Positions 45,801 to 58,600 of a stretch of 64,000 nt of DNA are shown here, piece by piece. The position numbers were made by a program, and so were the translations under genes. Position 1 is the first letter of the stretch. Each line of letters opens with the position of its first letter. Below the pieces are notes generated by a model, which searched no databases, was not told where the DNA came from, and saw nothing but the letters and a program-made list of their open reading frames with translations. Source of the DNA: Straminergon stramineum (Eukaryota; Streptophyta; Bryopsida; Hypnales; Calliergonaceae); NCBI GenBank assembly GCA_963920665.1, contig OY987264.1, forward strand, positions 30,484,906 through 30,548,905, given 5' to 3'.

Positions 45801-48800
45801 CATTTCTGAGTTACTTATATGCTCAAAAAGTTTCAAAGAGTTTGGAGGTTTCATGTTTTTTTGAAAATCCCAACAAAAAAAAATCAAAATCTAATTTAGC
45901 ATTTCATGCCCCAAATTGCAATGTTGCCAAAATATGTTAGTTGATCCATTAGGGATTAAGTGTTCAAATATTTCTTCTACTAGTTTGGACTCAAACACAA
46001 GTTAGGGCATAAACTAATTCAATATCAAGCTCCCTATTCTCCCCAAATTCATCTCAATGAATTTCTTTTAATCTCATAAAAATTCAAATAACACACATAC
46101 AATAAGTACCCCCATGTCTATGTAAAATTGTCATTAATTGAAAGTTTTATTACATTCTCATACATATAAACTTTTGGAAAAATATTTTTTTTATCATATA
46201 CATGTGTATAATAATATGAAATTCAATGTAAAAAAAATTCACCTTTTTTGACAAAATTGTTCCAATTTCATTAGGAAATCGTTGTAACCATGATTGTACA
46301 TACGGACGCCATCCAAGTTCTTCTGGTGGAACATACACCATTCCACAACGGCTAACCGTTGCCGGTGATGCAACAGCTAAGTCTTGGACCTCAAATAACA
46401 TCCTCATAGTACCTAGAATATAAAGGTTGAGGAAAATCAATGGCTAGTTTAAAGTTAGTTGGCAAAATTAGAAGATAAAAAGAAGTTATAACTTGAAAAC
46501 ATAGGTAAAAAAAGTAGTGAAAAAATCTATAAAACTTCTATTTAGAATTAAAAATAGAAAAATACTGGGACTCAATACTTGAAAAAGCAATTCAATATGG
46601 GAATTAGAGGAAAATAATTGATAAAACCATTAGATGAGATTTGGGCCAAATAGAAGACTACAAGTTCTTGGTAGTTCCCGACAATGAAGAACTCGCTAAA
46701 CTGCACCACTACAACAATGTTGATGTGGTCAAGTGACGATCACGTCAATATTTTATTTTATTTTTTAATTAATTTTTTAATTAAAAAAAATCAGGATTAA
46801 AAAAATTTAGTATGTATGAGGGCTGACAGCTGTCAAACGTGCCCTCACAATTGCGGGAATTGCATAGGGAACAAGCCTGAAACAGCCCTTTATTTCCCCA
46901 AATCTCATCTAATGTTCAAAAAATATCCGAAAGACTAACCTGGATTCAATTTAATGCGTTCTCCGTTTGGCAGGCATAGTACACAATTATCATCCAAGAC
47001 TGTGTTTAAATTTTCAATCCATATTGCATCCACAGGTCCATCGAAAACAACCCATTTTCGATCAGGAGTTGTATCTGCTACGCAACCACGGATTATTGTA
47101 CTTCCAAGCCCATCAGTCCATTCATTGGTCAACAAATTGTATTCTCCATAGAGCTCACCCATTTTAATGCATTTTGGATTTAGAACATATGAATGAGTGA
47201 TTTGAAATGAAGGGTTTGGATGATTTTCTACACGTAATTTTGTCATTGCCATTTGAAGCATATTAGCACATACGGTTTTACCTCCACCGGTAGGTCCAAC
47301 GGTCATCACACCAAATCGAACATTCATAGTCTCAAATAATTGGATAACCTTGATTACAAATGTAGGCTTGGCTTGGTAACCCTTTTGCAATAAACAAAAT
47401 TCAATTGCCGTTTGAATAGCTCCAAAATCTTGTCGAGGAATAATAACACCTACATTAATTAAACATTTTGTATTCAAACAATGCGTTAGGACTTAAAACA
47501 AATGCTTTTCCAAATATTAAATAGAATTGAAGTTACCCTTAAAACTACTATAACCATAGAATTCCTTTTTTTTAGAATCTAAAAAATATTGTATCATGAA
47601 TTGTATCAATGTAGCATGATATTTGAATATTTCATATATACTGTAGGTGTAACAAACCTATTCAAGATTTTCAGACATTAATCCTTTAAGGACCAAATAT
47701 TCAAATTTTGAATGACGGATAAACATAGACATATTCCAAATATACAAAACTTAATTTCGTTTTTTGTCCATTGATTTTTATTACAATTTTTGTATTAGTT
47801 CTCAAACATTTCTATGGTGCAAATTTTGAAGACTATGTTTTGCAAATATTTTATAATTCAATGGGTACATCTAGGTTTGACCTCAAAAAGTAAAACTTTC
47901 AACTCAATAAATGACCCTTCAGAATGAATGAAATAAAAAATAAAATAAAATTCTTCAAAAATCACTATGATTTCGAACTTCAAGGAAAATTCTTTTGCAA
48001 AAATAAAAAAATTTCTATTTACAATCAATTTCAAAAGGAATTTTCATTTTTTGACTTTTAGTTTTATTGAAAAATAAAAAAACATTGGTTTGTGAACTAG
48101 TTGAATATGATCTATGGATCATGTTTTACAACTATTGTTTGAAAGTCTTCATTAAACTATCCTTCTAGAGTTTCATTTAACAATAATACTTCTCAATTTG
48201 GGAAATTTGGACTACCCCTTGGTCCTCAAGGGGTTAAATACAACAAAAATAAAACTAAACTAAGAGTTTTTACCAGGAAAAAGATCTCCAATAATAGCCA
48301 TAAATAAATCAGCATCTTCTTGTAGAAACTTAGGAAGATTACTATCTTTGAAAGCACGGATTAAAACCACGTCTTCAACAAGATCCGGGTTTGCTCGTTT
48401 TAATGATCCAGCCATGACTAATACAGACTTCACCGCTCTCATTCCAAAATCGTAATGATCTTGTTGGCTTAATTGTTCACTTGACAATTTATACAATTTG
48501 ACCATCTTCCTTGATAAAGTCTTGGCATTTGCAAATCCTAATAAAGAAATAGTCAATTGTGTTAATTTATACAACGCAAGACTATATGCAAGTAAATTCA
48601 TTGTTTATATAATTAAACTTACGAGAGTGGGGTGAACAAAAATAGATATTTCATTCATATGGTTGTAAATCATGTATTTATATAAAAATGCATTATATTC
48701 AAGTTCAATTTATTATATTTAGTATGTATTCAAAGAAACATTATGTTTTAAAAGTACAACTCTCTATTAAAAAATGGCACCAAAGTAAATAGGCAAGTTG

Positions 48801-51800
48801 CATATGAGATTTATAAGTTATTTTGGTTTTAAAGAAAATATGAGCAAAGTTTTTAAATCTTGTAAATAAGAGAAACTCGAAGAAGAACTCAAATTGATGC
48901 ATTCAAAGAAATATATAGATCTACCTTATTTAAAAACATTATCTTACCATGTAAAAATATTAGAAATAAAAAGAAACCTTATGTAAGATCTAAAATTATG
49001 TCTTTAATATTTTAAAATTCAAATCCTATTTCTAATATTAGTAGTCAAAATTGAACATCTTGTATTGAATTTTTTTCTTCAAGGATAATTTTTAGTGAGT
49101 TGTATTTTGTTTTGTAATCTATTGTTATATTCTTGAGGTGGGATACACATAGATATAGGTTTACAAAAATAGAAATCAAAAGTTTCAAAGTATTTTTTGT
49201 CATTATTGTGAAAACGAACATGCCTTCTTAGGATTACATTTTGATTGCAACCTAAGGTTTGTTTTTAAATTTCAATCAAACTTCCAAACAAAGTAGTCAT
49301 CCATAACATAAAGTAGTTTAAAGATTTGTACCACATGCCAAAAGAAGTAAAATGCCAATTTGTGCAAACAATTTTGGAGCTTCAAATAGGATTCTATTAT
49401 AACCAAAGAAGATTGAATATTATCCAATGCCAAAAAAATTACTATTCCGTAAGGCTAAACTCTACCAACCTACAATTACTATCAAATTATAATACTCAAA
49501 TTCAACAAATTAAGAAAAACATAGGTATGTATTGAAAATTTTGCAATTGATTGAAATAAGTATATGAAAAAACATTCATATGATGTAATTATTGAAATTA
49601 TTGATATTTCAATTTGATATAAAATAAGCCTATAATAATAATAATAATAATAAATAAATTGATTTCCAACCTCAATTGTTTGAATACAACATTAACCTCA
49701 ACCCTTTTAGGCATCAAACACATATTAAAAAAATTTCATAAAAATGTATAGATGTAGAAATGTACATTTTATTGAATCATAAAGAAATTACTTCCTCTGT
49801 CTTAAAATAAATCCGTGGTTTCTAGTAGAAAATTGCGGAAGTACCATAGATTTATTTTGACATAGAGAGAGTATAAGTTTGAGGGATACAATTACCTTCA
49901 GAAAACAACATCACTTCGGCTACAAGAGCATAGTCCGGTATCATCATGGAGACCGGTCGAAATAAAACCTTTAAATTATCGGGTAATTCAGTTCTTCCTG
50001 CATATCCCGGATTCATTGTGATAAATACTCCACATGTATCTATTAATTTTATTTCTCTTCCTTCAAAGTTGAATCTTGTAAGTCCCGCTTTTAAAGCATT
50101 TTGAATCGTCAAAAGTTGTTGTGCGACCACGGAAAGGACTTCAATATCAATACGATTGAATTCATCGAAACATGCCCAAGCTCCACATTGAGTCAATCCA
50201 GCAAAAAATTTACCCATAAACTGTTCAAGGATTAGGAATTGGAATGATCAACAATATACATTGGGTTGTCTTTAATTACTTATACCAAAAAGTGGAAATT
50301 ATTCAAGTTTGTACAATTGCATTTCTTAAATGTATAATGAAATTGTCAAGTGACCCAATTCAATTATATGAGTAATATAAATATTAAAGGTCAAATAAGA
50401 ATAATTACACAATGAAAATTCATATGCTTATTGTTTCTTTTCTTTTAACATTAAGTCAATGGGTGGTAAAAATATCACCATTACCAAATGTGTTCTTCTA
50501 ACCTCTAAAGTTCCTTGACTATGTTTTAAGCAAAGAGACTTCCAAATTACTATTTCTAGTGTAAGTACCCCCCAAAAATAGTTTTGGACACATGTCATAC
50601 GGTAGTAGGATCTTGAAGTATGCTGGGTTTGAAAATATGTGGAAAAAATTTCAAAAATTTCCACAATGTGGATTGCAAGATATTAGAGTTTGAATTGATA
50701 AAAATCCATTTTTTGGCCCTATGAAAATCAGACAACTACACTTCACAAGGTCACATTTGTATGAAAAAATTTCCAAAATGGTGGTGCTTCTTTGGATTCA
50801 TTTTTCAAGGCAAGTTGGGTACATGCTTGAAAACTTTTAGATCATTTGGAATTATACAACAAATAGAAAAAAAAATAGTATTTAAGTAGAAAGTAGTAGA
50901 GAATGATTCAAAATACTAAATTTTTAAGAATTTAGTTATGGAATTGAAAAATATCAATCCCAATGGTTTTAATGTTATAATAAACAATCTACATCCCATG
51001 ATTTTATTTTTTTCAAAAACTATTGAAAATTGAGTGAAATGAAGGACTTCAAAGATTATTTTAGAGTAGAGAATCTATAATTGCTTGCAAAGTAAAACTC
51101 CTCATAAATTTCATCACATTCATCAAAATGGATTGATTCAAAGCTTTCTACGTAAAGATACATATGAGAAACCAATTTCATGAAAAAAGTGGTTTTCTTT
51201 GATCTGCTTGGGTTGCCCAAGTTGAGAAATAAACTACATATCATACAATAACTTTTTAACTGTGTTGTCAAAAGTTATGAAAATTGTTGAGCCTAGAAAC
51301 TACTCCTTATCCACATGCTATGTGAAATTATCGAAAAAAATAAAATTCCATTCATAGTGAGTTGCCAAAAATTTCTATTTTGCCAAAAAATGCAGCTTGG
51401 TTCTTAAGGGGGTAAGATGTATATGGTGATACATATTGGTTTTTAAAATTTACTGATGGTGAAAAACATTATTTGGAACCTTTTGTCTTTAGAATCAATG
51501 AAGAACAAGACAAGACAAGAAATCATCCAAAATTAACAAAAAGTATCCACTAATGAACTAGTCAAACTTGACTCACCAAAACATGTGGCCCAAATTTGAA
51601 GTCTTTATCATTTAGGGATTAAAGGAAATTAGGGATTGAATTTGTTAAATTTGACTCATCACAACCACAACATGACAATCTCGGGACATTTGTAGATGTA
51701 TGTGATGAGAAAGCTATTGTCCATCATTTCTCCATGGCTAGAAGAAAAGGCCTCTTTCATTGCCAGTTTACAACTGTTGTTACCCCTCTCGCTATCACAT

Positions 51801-54800
51801 GCACTTAGATGGCGGCATTTACCAAATACATTGCACACTTTCCATATTTTGGTTCCTCGCTTTTGTGGATGCTGGCATAACTCTTAGAGAATGGAGGGTG
51901 TTTTGGAAGAGGAAAAGTCCAAAACTACCAATTTTTAATGCATTGTCTAAAATTAAAAATTAAAAGTTTTTTGTGAATTCCAACTATACAAAAATATATG
52001 AAACAAAGTAAGGCAATGTATGGAAAACATTTCAACCTATTTTTCCACATGGATTGAATTGAATCAAAGAGTATATCATTTGAAGTTAAATAAAAGAAGT
52101 TTTTTGGGCCCTACCTAATAGGGATAACAAACTTTGAGACCCCTTGGCAAAATATTCTAGCTCTATACAAAAATTCAGATTCTCACCATTCATAATTGTA
52201 TGATGTGAGGTCCATTCACACAAAATTTTAGATGCAACTAAGATGCTTAACTAACTTTAAATCATCTTGCAATCTAAAGAGGTAAATTGAATTGGCAATA
52301 CACTAGTCATTTTTTGCTCATTTCTTATGCATTGTAGAAATATTCAATTTGAAATTGAAATAATGAAAAGTTAGAGATAAATATTTTTCTATTCGGAGAA
52401 AATTTCAAGAATTTTGAATTCATAGACTACAAGATAATACGGCTAAAATTAGAAGATAATGTTTTTTCTTGAAACCGCCTCAACATAGCTAATAAAATTT
52501 GACTCTTGTAGCTAATAATGTGATTTGAGAACTAAAACTTGTATGCCAATTTTGAAAAAATTTATGCCACATTCTATTTGTTGCATACATGCCAAATTTC
52601 AAAAGTCAATGAGGGTTTTAGCAAGAGATTCTCCAAAGATGCCCAAATTGCTTGAATTGCTCGAATTGGGGGGGGGGGGGGATAGCATAACTTTTGATTA
52701 GTGCACCTAATTAGGAAAAACAATTATATCACCATTAAAGAGGTACAAGTTCACACCTTGTGTCATTGAAAATTTTGAATATGCAACCAAAATTGACTTT
52801 ATAGGAACCTATATGGATTTTCAATTGTTTGTTCAATGGACAATTGTCTTTAGGGCGGGTTAATCCAAATTTAGCCTCCATGGTCAAGAGGTCGCTCTAA
52901 GGTTTTGTGGAGTGCAAATTTGTGATTTGTGTAAATTTGGGTGACATTGGAAAATACTACCTATGATATTTGTTTTCAAGTGGTGGAGAGTTAGGGATAA
53001 GGTGACTACACCTAAGTACTGTACATCCAAATCAGCTTTGTAGACAAACATGTATGCAATAATAGATTAATAGTTGATAATCCATTTTTGCAAGTAGATG
53101 TTTTCAATTGAATCATAATAGAAGAGGTTGTACAAAAATTGGAATCACTATGAATTATTTATAAATTTCAAAAATGCAAGGCGTAGGGGGCTATAAGTGT
53201 AATCTAGGTGATGCCAAAATTCATTTGATGCACATCAAGAAATGACATTGGTACTATCAAAATATCATATAATAAGAAGGTTAGTAGATTTTCTCTAATT
53301 ACGGGTTCATAAAAAAATTGAGTGATAAATTGCTTTGGTATCCCATTTGAATAGTACAAAGAAGAAATATTCAAAAATCAAAAGGTATTGTGACTTTTTG
53401 GTGTCCCTTTACCAAAGCATATTGGTATTGAAAGAAGCTCAAAAGATGAATGGTGCAATACCTTTAAAGCTTGCTTTTTTCTAACGATTTCACAAGTTTA
53501 TCAATTTTCTTCATTTTTGTTATATTATAATTTTTTCTATTAATTGAGATAGTTATAGTTGGAGACCATGTACTAATAGGTTGGAAATCTTTGATGTTGG
53601 GATTTCAACCTCCTATAAACAACTTAGCAAAAAGTTTCTTTGAATTAGTTGGGGAATTAGTAAACAAGAGGATTTTTGTTGCATTTTACCAATAAGAAAA
53701 CCCTTAGAACTTCTACATATTAATTGGAAGGGATGAGGCAAAATTTTAGCATCTATGTCCAAGGAGCAGCTACTTCTAGTTCATGCATTGGAAATTCACA
53801 ATTTTAACCCTTTAGATATTGGAGTAAAATATCACCATTGTCTCAAAGGTGATTTCAAAATAGATTCCATAGCAAATATAAAGACCATAAAAGTACATTA
53901 TTAAAAATTCTCATTCTAAATATGTGGAGCACAAGTTGCTCAACTTGAAATTCCCAAGAAAAAATGGCTCTATGCAACCTCTCGAAAGGGTTGTTTTTAG
54001 AGCACTCAACCTTTTATTGATTATTTTCTTTGTATTTCACAAATTTTATGTTGTGATTCTGTATTAGTTTTTACTATTTTAAAACTTAAAAAGTGTTTAC
54101 AATGTAAATAGAAAAATTGATATTGCAAGGCACATAGTTACATTCTTGATAATCTAGGCATGTTGAATATATGGAATATATTAAAGATTACAAGTAAATT
54201 TAAGTTAGGAGGTATAGAAAGCACCTATTCAAGAGATAAATTAATTTGGGGAGGTTATACTACTTGAAATATTTTCAGTAAATATTCCTTGAAAAACAAA
54301 TAGAATTGGCATCTATCCCAAGTCAATATATATTTTTTGGAGCTATGTGGTATTAAGTTATGAATTTTTGAAGTTGAAATGCCATGGTCTCTAAAAGCAT
54401 CAAACTCCTAAAATGTACATCAATGATGCAATGAAAAAGCATCCAATGTATAAATAGTGTGCATTTCACAAGGTCGATGCTTTTAGAGTCCACAAATTTT
54501 ATGGAACCTCTTAGTACCTTAATATACAAGAACTCACTTTGTAGTCAAGATTGTCTCCACAATTGAATACGACACATTGAATGCCCAAAGCTTTTCCAAG
54601 ATCTTTTGTAGTTTCCGTTTTTCCAGTGCCTGCAGGTCCGGCGGGTGCCCCACCAAGTTTTAAATGTAATGCGCCTGTTAATGTCATGTAGCATCGATCC
54701 GTGAGTGGAGTGATCACTAAGCGCATTTGCGCTCCTAGATATTCATAGGCATATTCAAATAATGCATTGGTTTGTCGTACAACACAATCTTCAACAACTT

Positions 54801-55636
54801 CATCCCAATAGTAACGTAATTGCATTTGCCAACCAAATTCAGTTGGTTTGAAAATTTTGTCTCTGCCATAACAATTAAGTTTTGGGTCATGAAAATCATC
54901 ATACATTTTGGGTTTTGGTTTATGCAAATGATTCCTCTTTTATTGATATTCAAATAAAATCTCATATATATAGGCTTAGGGTGTAGGGATGTATAGGATT
55001 TTTTGTTACAATATACGACTACGGATTGTTCTTAAAACCTTGCAAATTCCTATCATAAAATGCAAATTGAATTTGGATTAAGAGAAAGTTTTTGCAAATT
55101 GAGTCTATCCATACCTATTTATGAAAATATCTCTAAAGGATTTAGAAGTGAAAGATTTTAGTAGTTAAAGGAGTGCTTCGTCACAATGAATTGTACATAC
55201 TAAACTTAGAAATCTTATTGATAACAATTAATCTTTTAAAACAAACTAATATACTAGGTATTTACTATTACAACTTCACAAGGATTGTAATTTTCAGAGA
55301 ATATTTTTGTATTTTTATAATGGCCTTAGATGCTCAAAATATTAAATTAATTTCTGTAGATTTAAAAAAGTATGTTTTTTCCTATTCTTTTCTTTTTAAA
55401 TGTGTATTTATAAAACTTATGAAGTAGGAATATAACTCTGGAACTATTATCACATTGTCTCAAATATAGTAATTATCATCCATCATTCATACATTTAATC
55501 TATTTCATTTAATATTCATGACAATTCCATTTGAAGGTTTACATTATTTAGCTCACATTCATTTGAAATCATTCAAATTACTTCAAAGAGAAACAAGTAG
55601 TGATTGAATTAAATTGAGTAATAATTGAGACAAAGG

Positions 55637-55681
<45 letters not shown>

Positions 55682-58600
55682 TATGAAACTTGCAAAAATA
55701 ATTATTGGTCATATCTATGATTTTCCAATATGCCTCTAATATGCATCTAGATAATGGTGTTTGACATTGATTATTTGATATTCTTACTTTGTATTTTAGA
55801 TTTAGATTTTATTAATAAATAAGTTTTTTACTTAACTAGTTAAGATCATATTATGTATTCTATTAAGTAGTTTTTAAATCATGTATAATAAACTTAAAAT
55901 TTATGTATAATATATTCGAAATATATTGGTTCAATATTTTGTTAATTATACCTATGCAAAATATCAACAATGTCACGTGCATGTACATCAATTGTAATCA
56001 ATGCACATAAAATTTTTCTGTCTAATGCGGCTAAATCTCCACGTACTAAAACTGAGAGTTCTTCTAGCCTTTCTATATTGACTTTTAAAAATTCAGCTAA
56101 TTTGCCTTCAACAAACCCTTCTTTTGCATTTAAACATTCTTCAACTTCTCTACACCAATAAACCTATAATAAATTTATTCAAGATACGATTAGTTTTAAA
56201 ACTAGTAAATTATATTCTTCATAGTTCTAATAAAAGTTCCTCAAATGGTTAATGAATGGAAAATTAAGATATCCTTTACAAAGTTAGACTTCAACATGAA
56301 CTTTTAAAATTCTTTGTATTTTTAAAAACACAATAGTTCTTAGAAAATAAATTGATTATTTTTAATAGAAAAATGAATTTGATGCATCTCATTTAAATTT
56401 CAAATTTATCAATAATTTCTTATATAAATTATAAATACTTTTTAAAAATTTGTGTTTTCAAATAATATCACTATCCAATATTTTTATTCTATAATTTTAT
56501 TATCCAATATATTTTAATTCATTATAATTATTTTTGTTATTATCTTTAAACCAAAAGTATAAGTCTCTCATTTTATAATTTTATTAATCAAACCATAATT
56601 TCTTCAATCACTACAAATAAAATTAGCAATATAACATGGCAATTGATTGCTATTGTAAATAAAATAAATTAGTCTCATGTTTTAATTTTAAATATTTTTA
56701 ATTTTGTTGTTGAAAAATAACTAAATTCATAATTGATAATCATAATTTAAATTCACTAAATAAAAATCTCAAAAATCATAGGAGAGCAGAGATAGGGTTG
56801 TTTGTATTCAAAAAGATGTAAAAAGTTCATTGTGTAGGAAAGACACGTAGTTTACAAACATGTCCCAAAAAATCTATTTGAAAAGTATATAGATTCTTCT
56901 TAGAACATCCTCCAAAATAATCTATAATCATAGATTGTCTTTAGAATATGTATAATTATTTCATAGCCCTCTATAAAATACCCCTCCTCACACATAGTTT
57001 AAATATTTCCTACTAGTGCTTCCCTTAGAAGACTATTGCATTTACATCTAAATCTTGTCTTAAAATTTATAACATTAGATAAATACATAAGCAAGATAAA
57101 ATCAACATATAAATTCATTGCACTAATATTTATAACTATTATTATTTTTAGATTAAATAGAGTATGATGGATTTTTTCAATTTAAAATCACTATCATGTG
57201 ATTCACAAGTAAATTAAAATAGGATTTTATCATTTTTCACTTTAAATATTATTTAATAATGATTGGATATTACAATGGTTCATTCAATCATTTCAATTGT
57301 ATTAATGTAGTTTGTAGGTCAAATTATAAAATTTTATTTTCCAACTCATGAATAAAGTATCTTTCTAAAGTATACTTTGTAATTTTCTTCTCATTTTTTG
57401 AAAATTGTAAAAATCGAAATGATCTCAAGTAGTTTAAATGCAATGCTCATTAGATTGAAATTTTGTAAAGAGAATCTATAAGTTAAAATTTGCTTTTCAA
57501 ATTATTATGTATCATCATTGATTTGTTCTATGTATAATAAAAATTATCTTTAATCTGTATTTTCAGTAAGAAATTACTGTACTTGTGAAATCATAACAAC
57601 CAATTGAGCTGCATGCATAAGAACCCATTCCTTACGATCTTTTTTAGCATAATCAACATATCCAACTTTAGCCAACCTATTTCATATGAAAATGTAATTT
57701 TGCAAGTATTGTAGTAATATTTATTATCAACATTTGATGTATATTTAAATTAGTCAAAATTTTGTATATATCAAATTGCTTTTTGAATAAATACCTTCGA
57801 AGACTTGAAACCATATTTTGTTCTACAGCAGTAAGCCAATTTTCTACATTTCCACGAGCTTTCAAATTTTTTCCAAGTACAATACGTTCTCCTTCACTTG
57901 AAACCATTGCAAAAATATCTATGCTCTTTGGATCCTCACCAAAATCCAAACTACGAATGCCATCTAAAATGCATAGTTAGAATTTTTGATAAATAAAATT
58001 TGGATCATTATATTGAATAATTAATTTCAATTTTTAATTCATATCATTTAGTATTTATATACATCATCATTTAATGACATATTGGATCATAACATTCTAA
58101 TGTAATGTATCCTTGCACAGTTCTTAATAAATAAGTAACTATAAAAAGTCATTGACTCAAAACAACTTTCTACTCTATTATTTTCATTATATAAATTGTT
58201 TTCAATTGAAAATATGATGCATATTAGTGTGAAAATATATTGAACAATTATTTTAAATAAATATTCATCTTTGATTCATATTTAATTCATATTTATTGTG
58301 CTTTTTGGAATGAAGTGATTATATTCTTACAATCTTACCAAAGCATTTAGACATGTGGGGTTGAACAGCTTGTACATTTCTTGTTTGTGCAAGTATTTCA
58401 AGTAACTCATCATTGGATAAGAAGTAAAATCTAGGAAATGCCATACGTTTTGTTTCCAAATAGTCTTCTAAATTTTTTTGGATTTTTTCTAATGTTTCAT
58501 TACTTTTTACAAATACTTCAAGCCACCCAGGTGTTGATCCTGATTGAAGAGCATTTGGTCTGAAAACAAAAATGTAATATGATTTGTAAACAATTTCAAA

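Larger units (their letters stand above)
41929..46242. other. Intron 15
   Basis: 4,314 bp. It holds a foldback-like family E repeat (43600-44225), a MITE-like element (44398-44808) and a full-length family B repeat (45155-45743). The remaining sequence is AT-rich. No gene. Confidence 0.65.
50221..54537. other. Intron 11 (4.3 kb)
   Basis: It splits the Walker A and Walker B exons of AAA1. Contents: reversed family A copy 4 (50498-51415), a slightly GC-richer stretch at about 51690-51960 with two overlapping short frames of no recognised family, a family E repeat (52470-52860) with a G14 run, and otherwise AT-rich sequence. Confidence 0.65.

Noticed and set aside
54863..54965. Extension of exon 11 upstream (frame stays open through [13 protein letters not shown])
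   Set aside because: Only the acceptor at 54863 matches the phase of exon 10 and the conserved linker boundary, so the upstream part is taken as intron.
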